A DNA stretch of 64,000 bases from Monodelphis domestica (taxonomy: Eukaryota > Chordata > Mammalia > Didelphimorphia > Didelphidae). The DNA lies in the NCBI RefSeq assembly GCF_027887165.1, contig NC_077232.1, positions 13,355,255 to 13,419,254 of the forward strand, written 5' to 3'. Below the pieces are notes generated by a model. That model did no database searches, was not told where the DNA came from, and saw only the letters and a program-made list of their open reading frames with translations. Positions 35,322-47,129 of this stretch are shown here, one piece after another (the first letter of the stretch is position 1; each line of letters starts with the position of its first letter). The position numbers and the translations under genes were made by a program.

Positions 35322-38133
35322 TACCCCCATTTGATCGTTTGAAAAAATTAATTTTTTTCCAAAGAATAATGAAAACATAATCAATTTAAAGATTACAATA
35401 ATTTGAGGATAAGAGAAACAAAAGAATAAAACCAATAATTGCTGAAAGCATTGACAAAAAGCCAGTTAGGGGGCAGTCCCCTTTGGCATGAAAGTGCAGA
35501 TACAAATAAATGTTCAATCAACCACACCCAAAGTTCAATTTTGTGCAACTTGTGGTCTGGAGGCTTCTTCATGGTGTCTTCTCCAACAGTTCAGTTCTGG
35601 ATTCAGAGAGGTAGCATCTTCTTTACCTAAAATTCTTCTCAAAAGGAATTTAAACTTTGCAATTTAAATAATGATATTTTTTACATTCCCCCATGTTGTG
35701 GGTGATTGAAAGATTCAGAATCAGTTAGGGATGCATGGCTGAGGTATGAGGTATATGAATCAATTGGCAAGGGATATTAAAAAGACATCAGAAAATCCAA
35801 AAGAAAAGAAAAATTTCTGGATGAAAATATAGACTATCAAAGTCTTATGTGTAAAAATTCCAAGTAGAAGAAAAATAAATTTATAACAGGTCCTTCAATC
35901 AGGGCCCAATCAAAATGATCTAAGCAATGAGGCATTTACCCAGTCAGTGCCAGGACTACAGAAAGGTACCACACTATGAGAGGCAGAAAAGGGGACCAGA
36001 TTATAGGAGCCAAGGTTTCGGGGATACTCGTCTGTGAGTATCTTCAGGGTGAGTGTGGATACAAGGAAAGCCTATGTCTTAACACATGTTAAACATAGTA
36101 ACCTCGAGTCTTCACACTAGGTTCAAGACCTTTGTATTGGCCTAGAAGTGCATCAATCCATCCTAGATTGGCCTTTCTTTGGCCCTATGAAATGGCTCTT
36201 GTGTGTATATCTTGTCCTGGAATCAGACAGAATCATTAAGCAAAGCCCCATAATTTATTTAAATAGTGGCATCGTTTTTATAGTCACAAGCCTTTTAGGG
36301 CATACATTAGCAAATGTATCTTAAACTTAAAAATCAAAAGGTTAAAGAAAATCTTAATACTGGTGACATGTGCTTCAAATATAAAAAGGAGAGAAAAAAT
36401 AATAAAAAAAAACCGGAAAAATATATTGCACATGCAAGAAAAATATAATAATAAAAGAGCATTAAATCCCCAAAATTCTCAATAGCCCAATCAATTACAA
36501 TAGCAAACAAACACACTTTCATATTTCACATAAGTTGCTGTATTACATTTTTAAAACCTATGAATTGATGGACATTTGTCACAATTTTTACAAACATAGC
36601 AATCTTTCAACCTTGGTAATAAACATATATATATATGTATATATATATTATTTTTTTTAAACAAGGTAAAACTCATCTTGGGTTTAGAACATAAACAAGA
36701 AATCTATATATCATTCTGGTAGAAGTAAAATAGTGAGCTGAAGAGTATAAATAAAGGGGTGCTCCTTTTTCGGAGGCTTATAGGGATACAAATGCCCTAA
36801 GATTAACTGCCCAATTTCCATTCACATATTTAGAAATGTGGGAAGGTTGGGGGTTATAAAATTTATTTCACTTCAGCTAATGGGCCTTAGGGCAGGCAAA
36901 AATAACCAGATTGTTAAAAAAATTCCAAAAATCATATTTAAAAAACCCTTAAAATCAAATCATTTGAGGTATTTAGCACATTAAAATTTCCAAAGGTTGT
37001 TAATACAATTATAACCAGTTCTGAAGTCCATCTATGTGATAATTTACAAAGTCAAAATAGAAAAGCTGTTTTTTCATATATGGGCTTATTCACAACAATA
37101 TTTTCAGCACAGTTATAGGGGAAAAACAACAGAATTTCAAAACTTAGTACATTCAAAATAAATTCAATCAACCTTCAGTTCACAGAATAATATTCAATCC
37201 AGTAATATATGAACTTAAAATCACAAAGTTAAACCATAACAAAAAATGCAATAGAGTACAGAGATTTTTATAAACCATTGGAGTCTGAAATGCCTTATAA
37301 TATAGCCTTTAGTCTCTTCAAAGTTCCTTGGGTTCTTATCCATTTAAATGTCTATTGTCAGAAGGCAGAGTGGTAAGAGCTATGGATCTGCTCGGAGCCC
37401 CACAGCTGGGGAGAATCTGAGACCAGATTTTAACCCAGGACCATGCTCTCAGTGCCCTGAGCCACCCATTTGCAAATTCAAAGTTGAATTTTGGGCTGAA
37501 TGTTTCTTCTGGCACGCAGGTGAAATCAATGAAATTACCAGAACAGTCAAAAATCCTTTTAAACAGCCCATTGCTTTTTATGTTTCTGTTTGAAAAAATC
37601 TGTTTCTTCTTTCTAGTCTCTCTTTCCCCTCTCCCCTGATATGATCCTTCCTCCTGTCCCAGTCCACGTGGAGCCCAGGCCGCCCACGTGGAGTCAATAC
37701 ACCCCCTTTTGCTCAGAGGCTTAGCCTAAGGGAAAATTGCCTTTCTCCTTTCCCTCTTTCCTTTCCCTCTCCTCTCTCCCCTCCACCCACGTGGCCAATA
37801 CTGTTACCAGCTGGTCACAATGAGTCCTCAGGGATCTGCTCCAAGGATCTGGGTGATGAGCTGGCTGGGGTCACGTTCCTGGGGCTGGGGCTGGGGTGAT
37901 GAGCCGTCTGGGTCGGAGGCCAGATGGGGGAGAGACAGACCACCAGGGTGGGTCGGGCCAGGAGCCATCAGGTGAGAGGCCAGGAGCAGAAGCAGGAGCC
38001 AGAGCGGACCACAGGCAGGAGCTGATCAAGATGGTTTTCTAAAGAGCATCTTGGAGAATTGTGGCTTTTAAAAAAAATTCTCTAGGCTAAAAAAATTTTT
38101 GAGAAGTTCTCATCCAATCTAGTGGTAGCCATC

Positions 38134-38490
38134 TGTTACAGTTAAATTTAGAAATATGGGGAGACTGAGGCAGGTAGAAATTAGTTTCTCTCTGCAAGGA
38201 GTATTATATTTTTTAGAGGTTTATTAAGGATTAAGGATTAAAGAAAATACAGGATAAGAGACACGTGTCCAGGCCATAGAGAGGCCTAGACACAACATCA
38301 CCTACATTATGAAAAAAATCCACATCTGCCCCAAAATGGAAGTCCAAGAGAGCAAGAGAGCCCTCAAAAGCCTTTGAATCAGTTTAAATACCTTCTCGAT
38401 CTTGGCCCAGGTGAGATTACAAGGAATTCTGTGGAAGTGGAGCAAAGGCTCGTGGGGATTGTAGTCCTGTATTCGAGTCTATTTTTTACA
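38134..38490 (-). repeat. 5' LTR of the nested element
   Basis: 357 bp, collinear with 34963-35321. It contains the reverse of the AATAAA/TATTTAAG landmarks. The adjoining interior (38133 downward) shows no primer-binding site that I can assign to a tRNA. Confidence 0.9.
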
Positions 38491-38905
38491 TACGCTGATT
38501 TCTCTCTTCTTATGGAAGAGCTATTAATGAGAAGGGAGAAGGAATACTACATAGAAAAAACCCAGAATGATGCTGATCTAACACCATGACCAGAGACTTA
38601 TGAGGAAATTGACTTAAGTTCAGTGTACAGTTATAGAGTATTGAAACAAGCTAAAGAATTTATAATTGACGTTATGAAAAGGAATTCAAGAAGACCTGGT
38701 GCCTGGTCAAAATTTGAATACATTAAGCAAAATCTAGGGGAGTCACCTGCTGCATTCTTGGACAAATTTATGGAAGCTGCTGAGTTGCAATTGGGTCTTG
38801 ATGTACTATCAGAGGAGATGATTTCTTACACCCGGAGACTGTTAAAAATGCCTGTGCTGGAGTGAGAAATTTTTTTCAGAAACAACTGTCCTAACTGTTG
38901 TTCTA
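38491..38905 (+). pseudogene. ERV gag fragment, part 2 (capsid C-terminal region)
   Basis: The frame continues from 34962: 'ADFSLLMEELLMRREKEYY' runs to a stop at 38587, then from 38623 a 79-residue piece follows. It contains 'RRPGAWSKFEYIKQNLGESP' and 'AAFLDKFMEAAELQLG', the major-homology-like capsid segment of gammaretrovirus-like gag. It ends with a stop at 38863. The sequence soon meets an antisense L1 at about 38905. No nucleocapsid, protease or pol is present. At least one in-frame stop disables it. Confidence 0.8.
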
Positions 38906-41900
38906 AATCAAATCTCTCCCATACTGTTTTCCAATTTTTCCAGTTTTTGTCAAACAGTGGGTTCTTGTTGCCAAAACTGGGATCTTTGGGTTTATTGTAT
39001 CCTATTTTGTGTAGGCCATTTACCCCAAGTCCATTCATCCTCTCTTCTGTATCGTAGCCAGTATGATGTTGTTTGATTACTACTGATTGATAATACAGTT
39101 AAAGATCTGGTAATGCTAGATCCCCAACCTTCACATTTAAAAAAAAATTCCCTTGATATTCTTGATCTTTGGTTCTTCCAAATGAACTTTGTTATAGTTT
39201 TTTTTCTAATTCAATAAAAAATGATTCTTGGTAATTTGATAGGTATGGTATTGAATAAGTAACTTAATTTGTGTTGGATTGTCATTTTTATTATATCATC
39301 TCATCTTCCCCATGGGAAATCAATATTTTTCCAATTATTTAGATGTCATTTCAATTGTGTGAAAAGTATTTTGTAGTTGTGTTCATATAATTCCTGCGTT
39401 TATCTTGGCATTTAGATTCCTAACTTTTATATTGTTTAGGGTGATTTTAAATGGGGTTTCTCTTTATAACTCTTGCTGATGAGTTGTGTTGGAAATATAA
39501 AGAAATGCTGATGATTTATATGGGTTTATTTTGTATCCTGCAACTTTGTTAATGTTGTTGAATATTTCCAATAGCTTTTTAGTTAATTCTCTAGGATTCT
39601 TTAAGTAGACAATCATATTATCTCCAAAGAGTGATAGCTTGGTCTCCTCATTGCCTACTTTAATACCTTCAATTTCATTTTCTTTTGTAATTGCTACTAC
39701 TAGGGTTTCTAGTACAATGTTAAATAATAGAGGTGAAAATGGGTATCCTTGTGTCACTCTTGATCTTATTGGGAAAGTTTCTAACTTCACTCCATTTCAA
39801 ATGATACCTGTTGATGGTTTTTAATTTATACTGTTTATTATTTTTAGGAAAGACCCATCTATTCCTATACTTACTAGTGTTTTTCAATAGGAATGAATGT
39901 TGCATTTTGTCAAAGATTTTTTTCTGCATCTATTGACATAATCATGTGATTTCTGTTGCTTTGGTTGTTGGTCAATTATGTGGATGGTTTTCATAATATT
40001 AAATCATCCTTGAATTCCTGGTATAAATCCCACCTGGTCATAATCAATAATTCGTATGATCATTTGCTGGATTCTTTTTGCTAGGATTCTATTTAAGATT
40101 TTTGCATCTATATTCATTAAGAAGATTGGACTGTAGTTTTTTGTCTCTGTTTTTGGTCTGCCTGGCTTTGGAACCAGTACCATATTTGTGTCATAAAAGG
40201 AATTTTTTTAAAACTTCTTTGCTTATTTTGTCAAATACTTTTATAGTATTGGAATTAGTTGTTCTTTAAGTGTTTGATAGAATTCACTGTGAATCCATCA
40301 GGACCTGGGAGTTTTTTCTTAGGGAGTTGGTTGATGGCTTGTTCAATTTATTTTTTTCTGAAATGAGATTGTTTAAGTATTCTATTTCCTCTTTTGTTAA
40401 TATAGGTAATTTGTATTTCTGTAAATATTCATCCATTTTACTTAGATTATCCTATTTTTTGCCATGTATTTGGGCAAAATAGTTCTGAATAATTACCTTA
40501 ATTTCCTCTTCATTAGAGGTGAGGTTGCCGTTTTTATTTTTAGTACAGCTAATTTTATTTTTTTAATTAAATTAGCCATTACATCATTTTATTTCTTTTT
40601 TCAATGTACCAGCTCCTAGTCTTATTTATTAATTCAATAGTTCTTTTACTTTTAATTTTATTAATTTCTCCTTTGATTTTTAGGATTTCCAATTTAGTTT
40701 TTATCTGGGGCTTTTTAATTTGTTCTCTTTCTAGTGCTTTTTTTTAAATTTGCATGCCCAATTCATTGACCTCTTCCCTCTCTTATTTGTTGACATATGC
40801 ACTCAAGGACATAAATTTTCCCATGAGTCCTGATTTGGCTACATTCTATAGATTTTGATATGTTGTTTCCTCGTTGTCATTCTCTTCAATGAAATCATTA
40901 ATTGTTTCTATGATTTATTCTTTAAAGAACCAATTTTGGAGAATCACATTTCTTAATTTCCAATTAATTTTTGATTCACCTCTCCATATACTCTTACAAA
41001 TTATAATTTTTATTGCATTATGATCTGGAAAAAGAAGATGCATTTATTATTTATGCTTTTTTGCATTTGTTTGCAATGTTTTTATGCCCTAGTACATGGT
41101 CCGTCTTTGTGAATGTACCATGTGCTCCTGAAAAAAAAGCTGTATTACTTTTTGTCCCTATTTATTTTTTTCCATGTATCTATTAACTCCAATTTCCTAA
41201 GATTTCATTTACATCTCTTACCTCTTTCTTGTTTGTTTTTTGGTTTGTTTAATCTAGTTCTGATAGAGGAAGCCTCAGGTCTCCCACTAGTACACTTTTA
41301 CTATCTATTTCCTCCTTAAGCTTCAATTGTTTCTCCTTTAAAAATCTGGGTGCTATACTATTGGTGCATACATGTTGAGTACTGTTATTTCTTCATTGTC
41401 TATACTGCTTTTATCAGGTTGTAATTATCTTCCCTATCTCTTTTAATCAGATCTGTTTTTACTTTGGCTTTTTCAGATATCATGATTGAGACTCCTGACT
41501 TCTTTTTCTCAGTTGATGCCCAATAAATTAGGCTCCAGCCTCTTACCTTTTCCTGGTGTGTGTCTCCCTGCCTCATGTATGTTTCTCATAGACAACATAT
41601 GTTGGGTTTTAGTTTATAATCCACTCTGCTCTCTCCTTCCACTTTATGGGTGGGTTCATCCCATTTACATTCAGAGTTATGATTACCACCTGTGTATTAC
41701 ACATCATTTTTATTTCCTCTTTTCATCCTGCTCTTTCTTCTTTCATTGTTTCATTTTACACTAGGTTTTTTTTTTTTTGCTTTTAATCTGTCCCCTTATT
41801 CCACACACTTATTTTACTTTACTTTCCTCCCCTCCCTTCTTATTCCCCTCTTATTTTTCTTTAAGGTCTGTTAAATGCAGCTCCTCTGACTTTCCTTCAC

Positions 41901-42210
41901 TTTGAATGCTCCCTGCCCCATTTCCCCCACTTTGGTTTTTCCCTCTCAACTTCCCTGTGGGGTAAAACAGAATTCTATACTCCAATAGATCTGGCTGTTT
42001 TTCCCTCTTAGAACTGATTCTACTGAGAGCAAGGTTTAAGTATTACCTAGTACCACTCTCTTCCTCTCTTTCTTATGAGTGTTCTTCTTTCCTGCCCACC
42101 ATGAGCTTCTTTTTGTGATATAATTCATCCTATTTTTCTTCTTCCTTTAAGTTGCTCTGGTGCCATCTTCTATTCCACTTCCCCCCTTTTTTACATATCA
42201 TCTTAAATAA
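38905..42210 (-). mobile_element. Antisense L1, both ends missing
   Basis: Minus-strand ORF2 from the endonuclease (about 41.7 kb) through the RT (39929-39464) into the C-terminal half, stopping near 38905. RT block '[16 protein letters not shown]' is present and the catalytic box reads F-G-D-N (dead). Part of the ORF1-ORF2 spacer lies at about 41.8-42.2 kb. No 3' tail is present, so its end was removed at the gag junction. Confidence 0.8.
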
Positions 42211-43854
42211 CTTAGTACCCCAGTCTCTGCCTAGGATCAATTTTTTATCTATTATGATAGTGAAAAAAAATTTGAAAGTTACAAATATAATTTATGACTC
42301 CTTTGATAACTCTTCCACATTCAGAAATACTTAATATTTATAACTGATACATAAACTGTGTGGTTCACCACAACCTATTTCCCTTTTCCCTTCCTTTGCT
42401 TTTTTTCCCAGTACATAACCAGAATAGAATATATGAGATTGAGTACCATATTTTAGGTTATTTACTTTTCTTATATAATTTCTCTCTTGATTGCCATGGT
42501 TGAATAAAATAACCAGGGCCCAATATGCTGAAAATATATGGCTGCCTCCATTTCCTGATGGGTGTAATGAAGAGGATGTTATGAATCTTGTGGTGGTGAC
42601 ACTTGAATGAAATTGGGATATTGAGTAGATGTACTCCAAAAATAAACTATGTAGGGTGACTTGTCACCCTTCTTTCTACCTACTCCTTATTCATTTCTCT
42701 TATATATATTGTGTGTGAAAATAACATAAAGTATAACTCATATAGTTGGCACAGGTACATTAAGGTAGGATGCAGAGGGACAGTCTCTTGGGCTCCCATA
42801 CCTTCCTGCACTCAAGTTAGCTCCATGCCAGGTCTCATTTTGTCTGTCACAATTATATGGGTAGCTGGGCCCCTTGGCCCCAACTTATGAAATGGATCAG
42901 GGCCCATTAGGAATCCAGGATCTGATGAAGGGGAAGTAACATGGCTACTGACTCTGGGGAGTTTGTTGGTGATATCTTTTTTCTCTGTTTCTTTCTTTTT
43001 ACTAATAAATACTTATAAATTTAGTATAAAGTCTTCAAGATTAATTTTTATTCATTGCATATTCTTATCCCAGATTTGATGGTAGGAAAGATATTTTATA
43101 CCCTAATATTTAAAAAAAATGATTGAGTTTACTATATCCATTTTATTGAGTGATGAATTATTTCTAAGGTACCACATTTTGATTAAATGCTAGTTAATCA
43201 AGTTTGTTTTTCAATAAGCTTTCACTTATGTCTTTAAATTTCACTTTCTAGCCTAATCACATAAGATTAAATGAATAACAAAGTTCATGATCATACCATT
43301 TTTTAATAGTTGAGCCAAAAATGAAAGAAAGACTTAAATATTTATGTACATAGTCAAGATATCCACCTAGTATGGGGAATAGTCATGGGTGCTATAGTAA
43401 TTAATATCTATACAATAGAAATACCACCCAGATGCATGGAAACCATAAAGATATCAGGGTAGAAGTTTATTTTTACAAAACTTGAATCTAGGAAGTCGTT
43501 CACAGATGGAAAATCTAGGTTCTGATGAGAAAGTCAAGATCTTTTTCAAAACTAACACTAGTCACTTTAATTGAAGAATATTTACATCACCATAATCATG
43601 TGCCCAAAATAACTCAGAAGACTTGAAGTTACATGAAATATAATTTGTATAAAACTTATATAAAATATTAAAATAATCATAATCAAATAAAAAACCCTTT
43701 TCCATATCATTTATTCAACAATATGTGGTCTATCTATGAAAAATGATAATAAAATTTTTCATTTTCTCATTTCTATTTTGAACATAGATGATTATATTTA
43801 AATTGGTTACTTATCAATTTAGGCCTCATTATAGAAGGTTTTATTACCCCTCCC
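42211..43854. other. Unassigned intronic DNA
   Basis: No exon is seen. 42640-43060 resembles an LTR in composition (AATAAA near 43004) but no termini or duplication could be set. The rest is AT-rich. Confidence 0.4.
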
Positions 43855-44397
43855 TGAGCACCCCATACATCCCTGGAGGGCTTGTCATGCCCTTCTAGGG
43901 CAGCCCTCCAGCCTCTGACCCTCACCGGACACCCAGGTCTCACTTGTGGCTCCTAGTAGCTGTTAGCATGCTGCAGTGGCCACATCCCGGGCAATGGCTT
44001 CAACAGGCCAGCTAAATCTTGTGAGGGTAGCCATCGGGTCGTCGACCCCTGGTGAACCAGGGCTTTGCTCACCCAGCATGTGAAGACTGCTTTGGCTGAA
44101 CATGCGGAAGAAACCAATAAGAAGGTTCAATGGCTGAGATGGCGACGCAGCAAAGCACTGTGGAGTGCTTAGGGCGTGTTGGAGCACAAAGGACAACACG
44201 GCCATCCAGTGCAGCTGAGGAAGTCTCCAGATGTAACGACTTTTCGTACCACTGGACCCAGGCTTCCAGCGCCGAGAGAGTGGGACTGTCTCTGTGCATT
44301 GACTTTTCCACTTAAATCTTCATGCACAAGTGTCTGTGTGCACAAAAACGCACAAAGTCAATCGTCATCCTCGGTTCGAGAGACAACCAACATAACA
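43855..44397 (+). mobile_element. Non-autonomous derivative of the RTE-like LINE (~0.54 kb)
   Basis: 43865-44345 matches the 5' non-coding part of the LINE (6291-6775) closely. Then, without any coding sequence, it continues with 'cacaaagtcaatcgtcatcc' and 'ctcggttcgagagac', which matches the last ~45 bp of the LINE (10323-10361). It thus has both ends of the LINE and none of its enzymes. Confidence 0.85.
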
Positions 44398-44675
44398 TAG
44401 AAGGTTTGATTTTTAAATGGATTAGAGACACTTTAATTTTTGTTTATTAAGGAAATGATAGTAAAGCAATAATTTAATACATTATTTTATCCATATGTAA
44501 AGATGTGGAGATACTGAAATATGGGTATATCTTATTGAGCCTCTAAAATTCTTGTCCTGCCGGAGGAGTAGTAGGAAGAAAAGATGGAGCTTCATGTAGA
44601 ATGACTAAACTTGTGATTTACTGGAGAAATAAAACTATATATATAACAAGAGATTCATTTTTGTCTTATTCATAG

Positions 44676-45580
44676 ATGCACAGCAGTGTCTGCAATGCCC
44701 TGAAGATCAGTACCCAAGCAAGGAGAGAGATAGATGCCTCCCCAAGACAATAACTTACCTGGCTTATGAAGAACCTCTGGGAATGGCTCTGGCTTCTGCA
44801 GCTCTCTGCTTCTCCCTGCTCACTGCTCTAGTCCTTGGAGTCTTTGTGAAGCACAGAGACACCCCCATAGTCAAAGCCAATAACCGCAGTCTCAGCTACA
44901 CTCTTCTCATATCCCTCACCCTTTGTTTCCTCTGTTCCTTGCTCTTCATTGGTCTTCCCACTCAAGCCACCTGCCTGCTGAGACAAATCTCATTTGCAGT
45001 AGTGTTCACCGTGGCCATTGCTTCTATCTTGGCCAAAACTCTAACTGTGGTTCTGGCCTTTGCGGCCACCAAGCCAGGGAGTGGGCTCCGCAAGTGGCTG
45101 GGCTCCACAACATCTTATTTTCTCATTTGTATCTGTACTCTTATCCAAATGTGTCTCTGTGGCATCTGGCTTGGAACACATGCCCCATTCCTTGAGAGGG
45201 ATATACACTCCGAGGCTTCCCTCATTGTCATTCAGTGCAATGAGGGATCGCTCTTTTTCTTCTACTCTGTTCTAGGCTACATGGGCTTCCTGGCCTTGGT
45301 TAGCTTCATGATGGCCTTTCTGGCAAGGAAACTGCCAGACACTTTCAATGAAGCCAAGTATTTGACTTTTGCCATGTTAGTTTTCTGCAGTGTCTGGATT
45401 TCCTTCCTGCCCACATATCAGAGCACTAAGGGAAAGGCCATGGTGGCCGTGGAGATCTTTTCCATTGTGGTCTCCAGTGCTGGGATTCTCACCTGTATCT
45501 TTGCTCCCAAATGCTATGTGATCCTTCTGAGGTCAGACAGAAATACTCTGGAGATACTGAAAAACAAAGTTAGTTTCTGA
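44676..45580 (+). CDS. VMN2R: V2R pheromone receptor, exon 6 (seven-transmembrane domain)
   Basis: This 905-bp terminal exon follows acceptor 'cttattcatag'. It first encodes the rest of the cysteine-rich domain ('QQCLQCPEDQYPSKERDRC'), then 'YEEPLGMALA' into a family C seven-helix domain. Counting from Met at 44783, helices lie at about residues 2-22, 37-56, 68-92, 111-131, 156-178, 192-209 and 219-241. Hallmarks are intact: 'HRDTPIVKANNRSLSY' after helix 1, 'CNEGS' in loop 2, 'GYMGFLALVSF', 'ARKLPDTFNEAKYLTF', 'FLPTYQSTKGKAMVAVEIFS' and the 'PKCY' end of helix 7. A short tail ends at TGA (45578-45580), the usual V2R length. There are no disabling changes. The receptor would signal through a G protein (Go in known V2R neurons). 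Confidence 0.97.
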
Positions 45581-45648
45581 AGAGCAATGTGATCTCAATC
45601 TCTTCCTCACCAATCATAGAGATGCAGCTCTTAACTTCCTAGAGTCTT

Positions 45649-45654
45649 AATAAA
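45649..45654 (+). promoter_or_regulatory. Polyadenylation signal of the V2R gene
   Basis: AATAAA lies 69 bp after the V2R stop codon, followed by a T-rich stretch at 45675-45705. It is the first such signal downstream. Confidence 0.6.
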
Positions 45655-45659
45655 ATAGC

Positions 45660-46711
45660 CTAGCTTGTATACCTTTTATTTTCTGTTGTTATTTCTTTCT
45701 TTCTCATTGGAATCAAATACTATTTTGAATGGAGTCATGTTGCCTGATTTTTTAATAGAGGAAGAATTAAAAGTAGTTATATAGAAATACATTATATGGA
45801 GTAGACACCTACAATAGGGATGACAAATATAATTATGGAATAATTAATGAATTTAAAAATATGAAGGCTTGATTTCTAATTCTTGGTTGAGTTTGTATCA
45901 CATTTCTCTTTATGCATAAGCCTATCCAGGGTTCTGATTTAAAAAGATTTGCAAAGCTGGACGTCTATTCTTTCCCCAATATGTTTATCTGGGTCATATC
46001 AGTCATTACATCTATTGGCTATTGTTTGATGAATTGTAAATATAGGAGAGATGATTTGTTGAAGAATTATGAAGACCCAACTGAATAGGATGATTTTGCA
46101 TGTATAACAAGCTACAGTAAGCTATTATGCCTTTGATTCCTTTCTATAAATTATTTTATCATATGATGATAATCTCTTATGAACAATCTTTTGCCAAAGC
46201 CTAATTGTTCTCTTCCTGTCGTTTCATGAATGATACTTTGAATGTAACACTAGTTGATTGCCATAAGACATAATAAAAATGAGAAAATGATCATGCATCA
46301 GAACTTATTCAGTTTTTTCCTTCATTTAAAAATATTTTTTCTGTATATGTCTCGCAATTCAACTTCAGACGGCTTATTTTATTAGTTTTAAAATCTCAAA
46401 TTCCAAATTCTCTACTGCTTTACATTTCTTCCATCACCCATTGAAATGACAAGTAACATAAACCTGTTGTTACATGAGAAGTGATTAAAAAGATGCATCT
46501 ATTATAATCAAAAGGAAAATATTTATAAAAATTCACTGTAGAAAAGAACTTAAAAACTAGAATTGGTGAAATGACAAAAAGATTTATAAGATCACTGAAG
46601 AACATTATTCTTTTAAAATAAGGTTTGGACAAGTTGATGCTAATGACTCCATGAATAATCAAGAAAAAGTAAAATAACAATGAAAAATATAAGAAAATGT
46701 CATATTTATCA
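45660..46711. other. Unassigned 3' flank of the V2R gene
   Basis: AT-rich DNA without recognisable repeat or exon. Confidence 0.5.
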
Positions 46712-47026
46712 TTAGAAAAGCAACTGACCTGAAAACAATCTCACAGTACAATCACACGTATACCACATGTCTATGAACCTTGTGGCAGCTTCAACCTTAG
46801 ACTCTATATTTTGGATTTCAGCCTTTACAGTTTCCTTAGCAGGGGATGAATCTAAGGTGAAAGATTTTTCCTTACTTCCTGGGTAAGTGGAGGACATCAC
46901 ATATTTCCTTATTGTACTCCTGAATTCTCTTATTCCAGGTCCCCATGTTCTAGGAGAGAAAATTTTTAAGACCCATAAGTCTGGGAAAAATTTAAGTCCC
47001 TCTGTTTCTGAGTTAAACACATACAC
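46712..47026 (-). other. Unidentified antisense open frame (104 codons)
   Basis: An open stretch on the minus strand 1.1 kb beyond the V2R gene, with mixed composition and no low-complexity bias ('RKYVMSSTYPGSKEKSFTLD' is typical). I do not recognise a family. No promoter, splice partner or duplicate copy was identified. It may be a decayed retroposed or retroviral fragment, or chance. Confidence 0.25.
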
Positions 47027-47129
47027 TTTTTCCTACCCTGTGACAAAGAGAGTTGAGAACAAGGAACCAAAATAGTTCTGAAGACCAAGAAGAACACCAT
47101 ATATGTATCAGTGAAGTTTGTACCTTGGA

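Larger units (their letters stand above)
34963..38490 (-). mobile_element. Nested two-LTR non-autonomous ERV, second copy
   Basis: Minus-strand copy of the element at 10363-14198. The 5' LTR is 38134-38490 and the 3' LTR is 34963-35321, with a 2.8-kb interior lacking gag/pol. The interior is collinear with the first copy: the segment before the polypurine site, a TA-rich tract, the embedded SINE (37345-37475), the leader ATG region (37500-37580), the E-box cluster and a GC-rich block (37840-38040). It lacks about 165 bp present in the other two copies (between about 36440 and 36470). The LTRs differ by about 11-12 positions by hand count (near 3%), so it is younger than the first copy. Confidence 0.88.
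23464..44675 (+). other. Introns of the V2R gene (6.2 kb and 14.9 kb), repeat-filled
   Basis: The intron between exons 4 and 5 is 23464-29701; that between exons 5 and 6 is 29826-44675. Both are filled mostly with retroposons: three antisense L1s, one complete solo LTR, SINEs, a gag fragment with a nested two-LTR element, and a short RTE derivative. No other coding exon is seen within them. Confidence 0.8.

Noticed and set aside
38114..38133. Primer-binding site after the 5' LTR of the nested element
   Set aside because: The sequence next to the LTR starts with a TGG near the edge but does not resemble the complement of a tRNA 3' end that I know. The first copy (10723 onward) differs there, so no tRNA can be assigned.
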